The position numbers were made by a program, and so were the translations under genes. 64,000 nt of DNA from Oenanthe sinensis (Eukaryota > Streptophyta > Magnoliopsida > Apiales > Apiaceae). This document shows positions 21,194 to 33,858 of this stretch, one piece after another (the first letter of the stretch is position 1; each line of letters starts with the position of its first letter). The notes below the pieces were generated by a model. That model made no database searches. It was not told where the DNA came from and saw only the letters and a list, made by a program, of their open reading frames with translations. The stretch covers positions 39,188,836-39,252,835 of the forward strand of contig CM053801.1 of NCBI GenBank assembly GCA_028671895.1. The letters are read 5' to 3'.

Positions 21194-21205
21194 TGGTATC
21201 AGAGC
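21194..21205 (+). other. Primer-binding site of element C
   Basis: TGGTATCAGAGC is the canonical initiator tRNA-Met complement used by plant copia elements. It fixes the plus orientation of element C. Confidence 0.85.
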
Positions 21206-21241
21206 GGCAAGTTTAATATATCTAACCTGAAAAGATCCAAA

Positions 21242-23036
21242 ATGGGTGCACAGAAAGTAAGCAGTATAAAAATACCCACCTTTGACAAAGAAAATTATAA
21301 CCTCTGGAAAAGAAAAATGATGTTGTTCATAAAAACAACTAATCCACTTTATCCTGGCATCCTAGAAAATGGTCCTTTTGTTCCACAATCTTATGTACCT
21401 GAAACCACAGTAGAAGGTGAAACAATACCTGCCTGTTGGGTTCCCAAAAAGGTTTCAAAGTACAATGTTACTGAAAAGTAAAAAGTAGCCTTGGATGATT
21501 GTCTGTAGTTCATAATCATTGAATCACTTGATAATATTATGTACAATAATATTGTCAACTGCACAAGTGCCAAACAAATATGGAAAACTATTGAGGTACT
21601 TTGTGAAGGAACAAAAGAAGTGAAAGACAGCTAGACAAATCCTGGTGTCTCAGTATGAGGATTTTATGGCCAAACCAAGTGAAGGGTTGACTAAGATGTT
21701 TGAAAGATTCAACAGACTTATAAATGACTTGCAACTGCATGAGACGTTTTATGAAAAAAGGAAGTAAACGTGAAGTTCATGTTAACACTTCCTGACCATC
21801 TTGAGCATAAGGTTGCTGCTATAAGAGAGAGAAGATACATGGCTAAAGTCTCTCTTGAAGGCTCAAGATCCAAAGATGCTACAGTTACAAGAGTCTTAAC
21901 ATCAACAACAATAAATCAAGATTGAAGAGGTTACTGATAAGGATGATAATGTCACCCTTGAACTCAAATATGGTGATGAGGATGAGTTCTATACTCTAGA
22001 AGAACTTCAAAACATGGAAAACAAAACAGTGGCTTACATGGCAAGGAAATTCTCAAACTTGAGATTCAAGAAAAATAGGACATTCAAGCCTAAAGGACAA
22101 TTCTCCATGTTCAACAAAGGAAACTCTTCAAAATCTGGAGGAAGTGGAAAATGTGGTTACATAACAGGAGTGGTGGAAAGATCAAAGATAAAATGTTACA
22201 ACTGCAATGAGATGGGACATTTTACAACTGAATGCAAAAAGCCAACACAAGTGAGAAGGAATGACAATGACTATAAGGAACTCAAGGCAAAGTATGATGA
22301 TTTGCTCAAAAAGTAACAAGGAAGGGCATTTGTGGCTGAAGGCAAATGCTGGGAAATATCTGATGATGAAGAATAAAAGTAGTATGACAATTTAGCTCTC
22401 ATGGAAAACTCTAGAGAAGAGTCACCTTCTTCATCAAGTTAGGTACCCTTTCTTACTACTGTTGACATGATTTCTTCTCAATATAAAAAAATAGTAGCAA
22501 GTTTAAGTTCTGAGATTTTTAATATTCACAGTAGCATGCTTGCTACTAATAAAGAAATTGTCAAATTAACTAGTGCTAATGAATTATTAAAATGCAAGAA
22601 TGAAGAACTGGAGTTTAGATAGAATGCCTTTGAGTCCTTAAGTCAAGAAAATGAGATTCTCAAAAATAAGATTGTGTGTGCTTCCCAAGATGAAGAATTT
22701 TTCGAAAAACAGATTTCTGAAAATGAACTTAAAATCAAAACTTACAAGAATTCTTCTTCCTTGTTAAAAATCTATCATGAAGAAAATACTAAACATCAAA
22801 AAGTTGGAATAGGATTTAACTATGATAAGAAGCATGGAAAGAAGCATGTTAGTGAAGAAACTGTTTGTGTTGGTAAAACTACTGTCACACCTTCTATTCT
22901 TAAAAATATTAAGAATCTCATGTTCATAAAGGCTGAGTTTGAATTTGATGAAGAATCCTTGATTCGTAAGCAAGAACTAGATGATGAGGATAATATTACT
23001 GTCACAAAAAGGGCTGCGTCAAAAGATACTATATAA
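21242..23036 (+). pseudogene. gag: Gag of element C, broken and without pol
   Basis: It starts with the ATG 37 bp after the primer site (MGAQKVSSIKIPTFD; NYNLWKRKMMLFI), the SIRE-type gag N-terminus. UBN2-like sequence, an intact zinc knuckle CYNCNEMGHFTTEC (about 22195-22240) and a Lys/Glu-rich coiled-coil-like region follow. Many stops and frameshifts occur between 21480 and 21990 and near 22315-22440. Coding-like sequence stops at about 23036. Protease, integrase, RT and RNase H are absent. The motif GACAGTA, abundant in its LTR, occurs twice in the coding part (reverse complement near 22880 and 22999). Confidence 0.82.
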
Positions 23037-23640
23037 CGCTTGTAGAATTTTGAATATCATGTTATATATAAAAGAATTATTTTGGTACTTATATTTCCAT
23101 TTGTGGAGTCTAAATTGGAAATTTTATTGGTTCGTGTTTCTGTAACTGCAATAGTGGTTAAATAGATTATTAAATATATTCCAGTTTAATGAATCATTAT
23201 GTGGTATACGGTCTTTCAATACGTGTTATACTTATTTGATTATTAATTGTATCCATGTTGCCTGAATTTTCAATTTTATGCATTTTAATGATTTAAAATG
23301 CTTAGTATATTGTTTGATTTTTATAAAATCATTGGGATATTCATAGCTCCACCGGAAATTGTGGCTATCGGTGATGACCCTTGAGAGCTAATGGTGGGGC
23401 TGTTTGCCTACTTGTGATGGCTACTGTATTCTGTGACTAACATCCTTTGATACAATTATTAGTTGCTTGTTTGACTTTCAAGCTCTATTTAGTAACTTTG
23501 GTTTAAGTCTCAAGTTTCAGTTTGGGTGATGCAAGATATTTTAGGTAGAATTTCGTGTTGGAAACCCACTTGGATACCACAGGGACTCTGCCCTATCGAC
23601 GATGAACTCGGTGAGTCGGTGGTATTGGCAATGATGAATT
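23037..23640. other. Unassigned remnant left of element B
   Basis: No ORF. The structured GC-richer part (23340-23640) contains ATACCACAGGGACTCTGCCC and GAGTCGGTGGTATTGG, which together form an interrupted inverted repeat (ATACCAC...GTGGTAT). This looks like gypsy LTR sequence, and it may belong with the gypsy gag fragment beyond element B (32276-32998), but the link is inferred from position only. Confidence 0.35.
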
Positions 23641-25239
23641 TGTTAGTATTAGTGTCCTAGAGACAATACTTTTAATGTTTTATTGAAAACAATTAAGGAT
23701 TATGTTTTATGTGATTATTTAATTATTATTTATTATGTCTTTATTTACTGCGTTATAAATTAAAAGGATAATAAATGTCCTTGGAATATTAGTACGTAAT
23801 ATATATCTTTAAGTATGTGACTTAAAAATGAGATTATATGAATAGTATTTTATTCATAAAATTCCCTAGTCAAGTATTATTATTTAAGGACAATAATAAT
23901 GCAATAAGACTAGTATGTTTGTTGACGGATGACCACATCTCATTGGTCATAGGTATGGTGATACTAAAGTCAAGAACATAAGTGTATGTATCAATACATG
24001 ACACTGGAAAGACCCGCCGTGAAATTCTACATGTTAATAAGTGTCATAAAAAATCTCACTGTGATAATGATGTAATGATCCTCTAACTTGAAATCATTAT
24101 ATTTCTATACGAGAATTAATATACTTTGATTACACTCAAAGTTACCTTTAACCGGGTAATGATAAAGGTGTACATTGGGTATGCTATAAATCGTATGAGG
24201 AATATGAATGATAGATATAGGATTTAACCCTCCATTTCTAGGAGTGATATTATTGGCCTCTTGATTGAGTGAGACTATGAAATGCATGGTCATGCTCAAA
24301 TATTGATTTGTTTAAATAGTCTACTCATTGATCAAGGAAACCAAGATTAAACGTTGAAGAGGATGACACTATATATGCCTCGAGTTTTATCTATAATATA
24401 AGGTTAAAGGGATTATATTACATTGCACATTATTCATGAAAGGTTTAATTGAATCACCAATTATTATTGTTACTTGGGTAGCAATGATGTATTACTAGAT
24501 GCCGCTCATTGTTTATAATTTTATTATTAGATAATAAAATTATTGCCAACGTAATAATAACCTAAAGGGTCACACATAAAGAACGTCAAAACGGAGGTTT
24601 ATTTAAATTACGAATTTAAATATATTATTGTTTATTCGAATTTAATTATTAAATTAATTAAGTGGGACTTGATTAATTATATTAGAATTCGGATTTAATA
24701 AGTATTATTATTATTATTCGAATTTAATTATTGAATTAATTAAGTGGGACTTGATTAATTATATTAGAATTCAGATTTAATAATAATAATAACCCAAAGT
24801 CATAATGGGTTTTTGAAACCATATGGATTAGGGTTAGGCCCAAAAATCTCTCTCTCCCCTATATATACATAATGATGTATAGTATTAGGGTTTAATCATT
24901 AAATTCCGTTTTAGAGAAAAACCCTAGTTGCTCAACATCAAGAGAGGCTAGAGAAAGAGAGAGAGAGGGAGAGGCAAACAATTCGGTTAGTACCGACTCC
25001 GGTGATCGTAGGACGATCGGGCGTTTGTGTGGACTTCTTTAGAGAGCAAATCTTTGCAACAAAGGACTGCTGTGATTCATCTTTCTGGACCTCCATTAAA
25101 CAGCATACGAAAGCTTTGTTAAGGTACATACTTCTTCACCATAATCATCCAATGTTATACATGGATCCTGCGATTGGGTTTCAATTTTTTTTATTTTTTT
25201 ACGTTAATTCCGCTGCGTTTTCATGCCCGAAACCCTTCA
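23641..25239 (+). repeat. Element B 5' LTR
   Basis: 1599 bp, TGTTAGTATT to CCCTTCA, with a near-identical partner at 30678-32275. The flanks GAATT and AAATT are a 5-bp target duplication with one mismatch. CTATATATAC near 24860 is a likely TATA box, followed by an AAACCCTAG telo-box and a GA-rich run (24945-24975). A ~75-bp unit is tandemly duplicated at 24637-24790. The ORFs inside are repeated in both LTRs and are not genes. Confidence 0.92.
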
Positions 25240-25240
25240 A

Positions 25241-25252
25241 TGGCATCAGAGC
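25241..25252 (+). other. Primer-binding site of element B
   Basis: TGGCATCAGAGC, one base after the LTR, differs at one position from the canonical tRNA-Met complement. Confidence 0.85.
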
Positions 25253-27060
25253 TACGTGTATAATGGGATGATTTGGTTATGTGTTTAACAGTTTTTCGAT
25301 GTATGTAAACATATATATGATATGCCATGACTATATATTGATATATATGTTTTATATGATTTTGAATATATGATATTCATGTGTTGTATAATCATGGGAT
25401 GATTGTGTGTATTGCTGTATGTATATGATACATGTTTGTTCTTGTTATGGAAATCGTATTCGATACGAATTCTGAAACGGCTTCGGTAGATTTTCTGAAA
25501 TCTGTGTCCAGTGTCCGATTTTCGCAAACGATATGTGTTTTCTGACTAGAATCGTATCATTGAGCAATACTGACATAGTCAGCTTCGAATCTGTAAGCCG
25601 TTTGACGACGTTACAGGCCCCGAAACGGCGATTTATTATTTTCTGAAATTTATTTGATTTTCTGAAATTTCGAAATTTATTATATATGATTATATGATAT
25701 GTTTATATAATCTGAGATATATTACATGTGTTATGTGATAACATGGTGGATGATTATGGTCTAAATACCCATAGGATAGTGGTTTTATTTTATGGTTTTG
25801 GTTTCTAAATACGACTTGCATGTCGTTTATTCATTGTAATTGTTAATCTCGAATGTAACTCGAGTTCTTCTTTTAATTTCATTAGAATAGATTTATTTAT
25901 TATTCAATGTAATTGTTCAATGGAGACTTGGAAGCGAGGAAGCTAGGAGGCAATCCAGATGATGGAGCAATGAAGAAGATAAAGACATGTAATAGTGTAG
26001 TATTTGAAACCACCATAGATTGACCTTGATAATTCCATTAGCTTGGAAATATCACATAGGATGGGGCCATAACCAAACACGTTTAATTTATGCACAATAC
26101 ATATATGTATATGAATGCATGTGTAGATTTGTATATGTTGGAATGATGTATGTATTAGATACGACACCCATGCCATGTCTGCTTAAGAAAGATAAAATCT
26201 GTAACGATTCAAGATTTTAAAATTAACAAACGATCATGAGATTCTTGTGTTTATGAAATATGGATTTTTAAAACACGGAATTAAATATTGATTTTTGATA
26301 TCTATAACTGGGATTTTCTGACAAAAACGGATATGCGTATTCGTAAGGCTGATGGGTTTTAAGTGTGACCACTAGTATCCTCCATCTACCTGGGAAATGA
26401 ACAATTTAAGATGTCAATTTGAAATATTTGGTTCAAGGAAAAATTGAGGATCTCTTCATGATGTGATCATGATCGTCGTAAATTTTCTAAACCCTTAACA
26501 AAATATTAAGTTTTACTCGGATGCTTTCCAATGAATGAACACTCATTGAATCCTAGATTGATTAGGGGAAAGACTGTCAGTGGCAGGGGACTCCTATCTA
26601 TCGTGGTGAGATGCGAAGAATATAAACGGTTATATTCGGCCGTTGTATCATTGGGTCTAACTTAACTGAGTCGTCATAATAAGGTGAAAATAAACGGTTA
26701 TATTCAACCATTATGAACTTAGAAGCATAGAGTTTGGTTAAAAGTCTATTAGATAGATAAGATCAATCGTTGTTCACCAAACTATCCAAGAATTATATAT
26801 GATATAATTGACAACTGTTGTCTACCTAAATAATCATTTTTTAAGGACTTCCAGTGGTTGACTTAGGACATGACGAAATATGGATCTTGGCTCACTAGAA
26901 AGAAATATGGGATATACTTTCCAAATTAATAGTAAGGGCTATTAATTTGATAAAAATAGTGGGAGATATATTATGAATATATCATAATCATTTGAACATA
27001 ATAAATAACTCAGACAATCTAATGTTTATTTTATGCATTTTAAACATTGTAGATATTTAA
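25253..27060 (+). other. Long untranslated leader of element B
   Basis: About 1.8 kb between primer site and gag without a credible ORF. AT-rich, with TATATATG/CATATATA runs near 25305-25380 and a repeated phrase AAACGGTTATATTC (26625 and 26693). A packaging signal would be expected here, but I cannot identify one. Confidence 0.5.
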
Positions 27061-27687
27061 ATGGCAAACAATACAAATACTTTCTCCGTACGAGAAACCC
27101 TTGAGAAGGACAAGCTGACAGGAACTAACTTCCTGGATTGGTATAGGAATTTGAGGATTGTCCTCAGGCAAGAGCGTAAGCTCCATGTCATTGAAATTCC
27201 TTCACCTGCTCCTCCTGTTGAGAATGCAACTCGCGTTCAGCAAAATGCTTATCAGAAGCATATTGATGATGTGAATGATATTGCATGTCTCATGCTGGCA
27301 ACCATGAGTGTTGAGCTTCAAAAACAACATGAGCATATGGATGTTTATGAGATGATTGAACACCTTCAAAGAATGTTTGAGGGACAATCTCGTCAAGAAA
27401 GGTTCGACACGAGCAAAGCACTGTATGCTTGCAAACAGGGAGAGCGTGAACCTGTTGAACCACATGTTCTGAAGATGATAGGTTATATTAAGTATCTTGA
27501 TACTTTGGGTTTCCCGATTGGTTTGGAAGCTCAGATTGACTTAATCTTGCAATCTTTGAACCGCAACTATACTCATTTTGTTATGAACTACAATATGAAT
27601 GAGATAGACAAAACACCCACTGAATTGTTGGCCATGTTACGAACTACTGAAACCAACATGAAAAGGATGAACCTGCTGCCATGTTGA
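27061..27687 (+). CDS. gag: Element B gag
   Basis: An open 208-codon frame from ATG: FSVRETLEKDKLTGTNFLDW, YRNLRIVLRQERKLHVIE and a UBN2-like central part (MFEGQSRQERFDTSKALYAC). It ends in ETNMKRMNLLPC. By homology it forms the virus-like particle. A one-base shift at the end moves the frame to 27681, where the nucleocapsid part continues. The start is well placed, directly after the leader and with an A-rich context. This is the longest undamaged retroelement gene segment of element B, but the downstream polyprotein is broken. Confidence 0.88.
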   Translation: MANNTNTFSVRETLEKDKLTGTNFLDWYRNLRIVLRQERKLHVIEIPSPAPPVENATRVQQNAYQKHIDDVNDIACLMLATMSVELQKQHEHMDVYEMIEHLQRMFEGQSRQERFDTSKALYACKQGEREPVEPHVLKMIGYIKYLDTLGFPIGLEAQIDLILQSLNRNYTHFVMNYNMNEIDKTPTELLAMLRTTETNMKRMNLLPC

Positions 27688-28351
27688 TGGTAGATAACAA
27701 AGGTAAGGCTAATAGAAAAGGCAAATGGAAGGGAAAGAAGAAGATTGAATCTGCTTCTGGTTCCAAGCCAAAGGCTAATCCCAAACAGGCTTTAAAGCCT
27801 AAGGGTGTTGTTGCAAAGGGTGATTGTCACTACTATGGTAAACCAGGTCATTGGAAGAGAAACTGTCATGCTTATTTGGAGGATCTGAAGAAGAAGAAGG
27901 CTGGTCAAGCTTCTGATTCAGGAATTTATGTTATAGAGGTCAATTTGTCAACTTTTACATCATGGGTATTGGATACTGGATGTGGTTCTCACATTTGTAT
28001 AAATGTACACGAACTACAAAGGAGTAGGACTTTGGCTAAAGGAGAGGTCGACCTACGAGTTGGCAATGGAGCAAAGGTTGCTGTTTTAACTGTAGGGACT
28101 TATTATTTATCATTGCCCACTGGGCTTATTTTAAAACTTGAGAACTGTTTTTACGTGCCTGCAATTTGCAGAAACATTATTTCGGTTTCTTGTTTAGACA
28201 AGAAAGGTTTTGCATTTTAATTCAGAACAATAGTTGTTCCTTTTCTTTGAATAATGTTACCTATGAGGTTGCACGTTTATATGTTCTTGATTTAGACACT
28301 CCTATCTATAATGTGAATAACAAACGTCTTAAAATAAATGACTCAAATTAA
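27681..28351 (+). pseudogene. pol: Element B nucleocapsid and protease
   Basis: A Lys-rich stretch is followed by a zinc knuckle CHYYGKPGHWKRNC, in which the second Cys is Tyr, so metal binding is probably lost. Protease shows the active site VLDTGCGSHIC and NIISVSCLDKKGF. A frameshift at about 28205 separates it from the pre-integrase part (ARLYVLDLDTPIYNVNNKR), with a stop at 28349. Confidence 0.85.
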
Positions 28352-29172
28352 AGATACCTCTGGCACTGTCGTTTAGGCCATATAAATGAGAAGCGCATTT
28401 CCAAGTTACATAAGGATGGATACTTGGATAAGTTTAACTTTGAATCATACGAAGCATGCGAACCTTGTCTCATTGGAAAAATGACTAAATCTCCTTTTAC
28501 TGGACAAGGTGAAAGGGTCACTGAACGATTAGAACTTATACATAGTGACGTATGTGGTCCTATACCTACTATGACAAGAGGTGGCTTTTACTACTTTATC
28601 ACGTTTACTGATAATTTCAGTAGATATGTGTATCTTATGAAGAACAAATCCGATTCTTTTGAAAAGTTCAAAGAAACAAAGCTGAAGTAGAAAAGCAAAC
28701 TGGCGGAAGTATTAAGACTCTACGATCTGATCGTGGAGGTGAATACTTAAGCCATGAATTTAAGAGTTTATTAAAAGAGTGTGGTATTGTATCACAACTC
28801 ACTCCTCCCGGAACACCGCAATGGAATGGAGTTTCTGAAAGGAGGAATCGTACTTTGTTGGACATGGTACGATCGATGATGAGTCATACAGATCTTCCAA
28901 TTAGTTTATGGGGCTACGCCCTAGAGACGGCTGCTTATATACTTAACCGAGTTCCTACTAAAACGGTTCAGAAGACTCCATATGAGATATGGACTAAGAA
29001 ACATCATAGCATGTCATTTATGAAAATATGGGGATGTGAAGTGTTTGTGAAACGTTTAACTTCTGAAAAGCTAGGACCTAAATCAGACAAATATAATTTT
29101 GTGGGATACCCAATTGAAACAAAGGGTTATTCATTTTATAATCCTTCCAAGAACAAAGTGTTTGTTGCTTGA
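28352..29172 (+). pseudogene. pol: Element B integrase
   Basis: The HHCC region (WHCRLGHINEKR...CEPCLIGK) is followed by catalytic residues in LIHSDVCGP, FTDNFSRYV, LRSDRGGEY and PQWNGVSERRNRT. The C-terminal part shows LNRVPTKTVQKTPYEIW and PKSDKYNFVGYP. The frame is broken near 28680 (one base) and by a stop at about 29170. Most of the catalytic triad positions are still readable. Confidence 0.87.
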
Positions 29173-30663
29173 ACTACAGTTTTTCTTGAAAGAGAAATGC
29201 TTTCGAAGAAAAAGAGTGGGAGGATAATAGATCTCGATGAAGTTCGAGGCCCACAAGATAACATTGAACCAATGGAGGAACTTGAGCAGGATGTACAAGA
29301 CCATAACACTGCTCAAGAAACACAGGTTATTCGTAGGTCTAGTAGGATTCGCCATGAGCCTGAGAGATATTATGGATTTCTCTTAACTCAAGATGGTGAT
29401 GTGATGCTTATCGACGAAGATGAGCCTCTCACCTACTAAGATGCTATGAACACTCCAGAATCCAAGAGATGGCTGGATGCCATGAAATCTGAGATGGAAT
29501 CCATGTATACTAATCAAGTATGGATTTTGGTTGATCCACCTAACGGGGTAAAACCTATAGGGTGCAAGTGGGTTTTCAAGAAGAAGACCGACATGGATGG
29601 TAATGTACAGACCTATAAGGCACGATTGGTGGTAAAAGGTTTCAAGCAAATTCATGGTATTGACTATGATGAGACTTTTTCACCAGTGGCTATGGTCAAG
29701 TCCATCAGGATTTTGCTTGCTATAGCTGCTTACTGTGATTATGAAATCTGACAGATGGATGTCAAAACCGCTTTCTTAAATGGGAGTCTTGAAGAAGATA
29801 TGGATGTGTATATGACACAGCCTGAAGGTTTTGTTGATCCAAAGAATGCTGTAAAGGTATGTAAGCTGCGTCGATCCATTTATGGATTGAAACAAGCCTC
29901 AAAGAGATGGAACATTCATTTTGATGAAACTGTCAAAGAGTTTGGGGGTATTCAAAATGAAGATGAACCATGTGTTTACAAGAAGGTAAGTGGGAGCAAT
30001 GTGGCATTCCTATAATTATATGTTGATGATATATTAATAATAAGGAATGACATTCCTTCTTTACAAGCTTTTAAGACTTGGTTGAGTAAGAATTTCTCAA
30101 TGAAAGACTTAGGCGAAGCGACCTATATTTTAGGTATCAAGATCAATAGAGATAGATCAAGAAGAATGATCGGCCTAAGTCAGAGTAGATACTAGTCTAT
30201 TCCAGGTGAAGGTCACTGGACAGCAGTCAAGAATATTCTTAAGTACTTGAAGAGGACTAAAGATTAATTCTTGATATATGGAGGAGAAGATAAGCTGGTA
30301 GTAAAAGGTTACACCGACGCTAGTTTCTAGACAGACAAGGATGATTCGATTTCTCAGTCTGGATTTGTGTTTTGTCTAAATGGAGATGTTGTATGCTGGA
30401 ATGGTTCACAGCTGAGACAGTTGTTGATTCTACAATAGAGCCTGAGTATATTAATGCTTGCGAAGCAGCCAATGAGGCTGTTTGGGGATGTACTTAGGAG
30501 ATATCACCTAATTAATAAGATTAATAATCGAGGGGATATACATATATGTAAAGTGCATACAAATGATAACATTGCAGATCCACTGACTAAGGCTTTGTCG
30601 CAGCAGAAGTACGAAGGTCATACTAGTTCCATGGGTATTAGATACATGAGAGATTGGCTCTAG
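29173..30663 (+). pseudogene. pol: Element B reverse transcriptase and RNase H, internally deleted
   Basis: RT motifs are GCKWVFKKKTDMDGN, QMDVKTAFLNGSLEED, YGLKQASKRWN and LYVDDILII. Stops lie at about 29438, 29748 (TGA) and 30013. After LGIKINRDRSRRMIGLSQSRY the sequence jumps to RNase H (ILKYLKRTKD, YTDASF), so the connecting ~70-100 residues are missing. The end, NIADPLTKALSQQKYEGH, is the usual copia C-terminus, 12 bp before the polypurine tract. Confidence 0.86.
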
Positions 30664-30665
30664 TA

Positions 30666-30677
30666 CAAGTGGGAGAT
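30666..30677 (+). other. Polypurine tract of element B
   Basis: CAAGTGGGAGAT immediately precedes the 3' LTR start TGTTAGTATT. Confidence 0.8.
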
Positions 30678-32275
30678 TGTTAGTATTGGTGTCCTAGAGA
30701 CAATACTTTTAATGTTTTATTGAAAACAATTAAGGATTATGTTTTATGTGATTATTTAATTATTATTTATTATGTCTTTATTTACTGCGTTATAAATTAA
30801 AAGGATAATAAATGTCCTTGGAATATTAGTACGTAATATATATCTTTAAGTATGTGACTTAAAAATGAGATTATATGAATAGTATTTTATTCCTAAAATT
30901 CCCTAGTCAAGTATTATTATTTAAGGACAATAATAATGCAATAAGACTAGTATGTTTGTTGACGGATGACCACATCTCATTGGTCATAGGTATGGTGATA
31001 CTAAAGTCAAGAACATAAGTGTATGTATCAATACATGACACTGGAAAGACCCGCCGTGAGATTCTACATGTTAATAAGTGTCATAAAAAATCTCACTGTG
31101 ATAATGATGTAATGATCCTCTGACTTGAAATCATTATATTTCTATACGGGAATTAATATACTTTGATTACACTCAAAGTTACCTTTAACCAGATAATGAT
31201 AAAGGTGTACATTGGGTATGCTACGAATCGTATGAGGAATATGAATGATAGATATAGGATTTAACCCTCCAATTCTAGGAGTGATATTATTGGCCTCTTG
31301 ATTGAGTGAGACTATGAAATGCATGGCCATGCTCAAATATTGATTTGTTTAAATAGTCTACTCATTGATCAAGGAAACCAAGATTAAACGTTGAAGAGGA
31401 TGAAACTATACATGCCTCGAGTTTTATCTATAATATAAGGTTAAAGGGATTATATTACATTGCACATTATTCACGAAAGGTTTAATTGAATCACCAATTA
31501 TTATTGTTACTTGGGTAGCAATGATGTATTACTAGATGCCGCTCATTGTTTATAATTTTATTATTAGATAATAAAATTATTGTCAACGTAATAATAACCT
31601 AAAGGGTCACACATAAAGAACGTCAAAACGGAGGTTTATTTAAATTACGAATTTAAATATATTATTGTTTATTCGAATTTAATTATTAAATTAATTAAGT
31701 GGGACTTGATTAATTATATTAGAATTCGGATTTAATAAGTATTATTATTATTCGAATTTAATTATTGAATTAATTAAGTGGGACTTGATTAATTATATTA
31801 GAATTCAGATTTAATAATAATAATAACCCAAAGTCATAATGGGTTTTTGAAACCATATGGATTAGGGTTAGGCCCAAAAATCTCTCTCTCCCCTATATAT
31901 ACATAATGATGTATAGTATTAGGGTTTAATCATTAAATTCCGTTTTAGAGAAAAACCCTAGTTGCTCAACATCAAGAGAGGCTAGAGAAAGAGAGAGAGA
32001 GAGAGAGGCAAACAATTCGGCTAGTACCGACTCCGGTGATCGTAGGACGATCGGGCGTTCGTGTGGACTTCTTTAGAGAGCAAATCTTTGCAACAAAGGA
32101 CTGCTGTGATTCATCTTTCTGGACCTCCATTAAACAGCATACGAAAGCTTTGTTAAGGTACATACTTCTTCACCATAATCATCTAAAGTTATACATGGAT
32201 CCTACGATTGGGTTTCGATTTTTTTTTATTTTTTTTACGTTAATTCCGCTGCGTTTTCATGCCCGAAACCCTTCA
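30678..32275 (+). repeat. Element B 3' LTR
   Basis: 1598 bp, almost identical to 23641-25239. By eye there are few substitutions and a shorter ATT run near 31740. It ends CCCTTCA, followed by AAATT, the target duplication. This indicates a fairly recent insertion compared with its neighbours. Confidence 0.92.
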
Positions 32276-32998
32276 AAATTCTGAGCCAAAACTTCATTTT
32301 TATAATCTTGTAATATTTTTATAAGCAATTAACTCTGCATGTTCATTAGTTGAATAACATATAACTGATGTTGTACTTTTCGAGTCAAGTACTTAGATTG
32401 AATATTCGCTTATTTGAAGTACAATATAGTCAAGGTATTAGCAATAAGAGTATCCAGGAATGTTTAATTTATAACTCGTTAATATTACTTGAGTGCTTGT
32501 TTATGTGGTTGTGTCGGTTAAATTCCGATAGGTTGTAAGATAATATAAAGGAAATGCTATCGAAATTTCTAAAATCAATAAACCGTTTTTTAAACCCTTG
32601 ATGGCACGTCTCTCGAATATAATCTATACTACTAGTTTGAAACGTTATTTGAATTATGCATATATAATTTAGAGGTGTACTTGTATGTATGATTTATAAT
32701 TAATATTATACGTGGATGATATAAGTAAATAATATTCTAGGATTATCGATGATAGGGTAGACTAGAATCAGATGTTCAGTATGATATAAGTATTCCTGAA
32801 TACGAGGCTAAATTTACAGAATTGGCCAGGTTTGTCCCCGAGTATGTCAATATTGAAGCCAAGAAAGCGAAAAGGTTTCAACAGGGATTGAAACCGTGAA
32901 TAAGAAGCCGAGTAGTCATTTTTGAGTTACAAAGTTACACGACAGTTGTTCAAAAGGAAATCATTATTGAAAGAGAAAGTGAGTTACCTGAGAATGAT
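32276..32998 (+). pseudogene. Ty3/gypsy remnant with gag fragment
   Basis: 32276-32765 is AT-rich and non-coding. From about 32780 the plus strand encodes a gypsy retrotransposon gag core: YDISIPEYEAKFTELARFVP, KAKRFQQGLKP and IRSRVVIFELQSYTTVV. One stop (TGG to TGA) lies at about 32898. The fragment is cut at 32998 by the LTR of M1, so M1 inserted into it. The rest of the gypsy element lies outside the window or was lost. Confidence 0.78.
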
Positions 32999-33731
32999 GT
33001 TTTCCCAGTTACACAAGTAGAAGGGGGAGGGGTTGAATACTTGTGTGCTCTTTTTATCTGATTAAAATTAACTCAAAGTAAATTAAAGCTTTGAATTAAG
33101 AACAAAGAACAAACACAAAGATATGAATGATTACTGTTTGTATTATTGATGTATGGATACAAACTCTCCTAGGAAGCAGCTTCTCTGTGTTTCTCACAAC
33201 AACTCTCTCTTTCTCTATGCTCTCAAAAACTTTGACAAAATAAATTAGCTTACATAGACTGTTTATATAGAGAGCTGCCTATCAACTAATAACAAAAAAT
33301 TAAATTATAATAGGAATAGAATTCTTAATTATTAGCTAACAGTTTCCATCTATAATTCTACTTCCTTCCCATAACATATCTGCAATATATTTGCCTTTAT
33401 CTTCCAAGACTTTCCATTATTGTGATCATCTTCCAAATTCAGCTTCATCTTTATAGACTCTGAAAACCTTCAGACTCTGATGATCATTAGTCTCTGACAG
33501 ACTATAGACTCTGATAAACTCCCAGACTCTGATTGGCATCCGGATTCTGGTTTTATTTCTTTTGAAAATATTCTAAGTACAAATACTCTTGATACCTATA
33601 CGGGGACTAACTAGACTCTGATTTACATTTACTTTGATCAAATACTAGAAAGACTTATTCTATTACAGATATATCTATGCTAGACTTTGTTATAGTATTT
33701 TGTACATCATCAAATAAATATATTCCTAACA
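32999..33731 (-). repeat. 3' LTR of minus-strand SIRE-like element M1
   Basis: On the plus strand it reads TGTTTTCCCAG to TCCTAACA, 733 bp. On the minus strand it follows a polypurine tract. The TTGAATACTTGTG / CCCCCTTCTACTTGTG end is typical of SIRE-type LTRs. Five copies of AGACTCTGA lie at 33455-33625. The partner 5' LTR is outside the window. Confidence 0.85.
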
Positions 33732-33745
33732 ATCTCCCCATATTT
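33732..33745 (-). other. Polypurine tract of M1
   Basis: On the minus strand this reads AAATATGGGGAGAT immediately upstream of the LTR start TGTTAGGA. Confidence 0.8.
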
Positions 33746-33858
33746 ATGCTTTATAAAATGTAAGCATAGATCAAGGTTTAATGATGTCAAAACTAAAGAA
33801 TTAGACCATTAATCTAGAATAGTATAAAATTTACAAGGAAAAAGAATTACTTCTTAAT

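Noticed and set aside
21194..21205. TGGTATCAGAGC-like sites at 1273, 21194, 25241 and 35955 as tRNA gene pieces.
   Set aside because: They are only 12-bp primer sites next to LTR ends; no tRNA cloverleaf surrounds them.
25002..25271. An 82-89-codon frame in element B LTRs, repeated at 32036-32284.
   Set aside because: It is within the LTR, ends differently in the two copies and has no homology; conservation reflects LTR identity.
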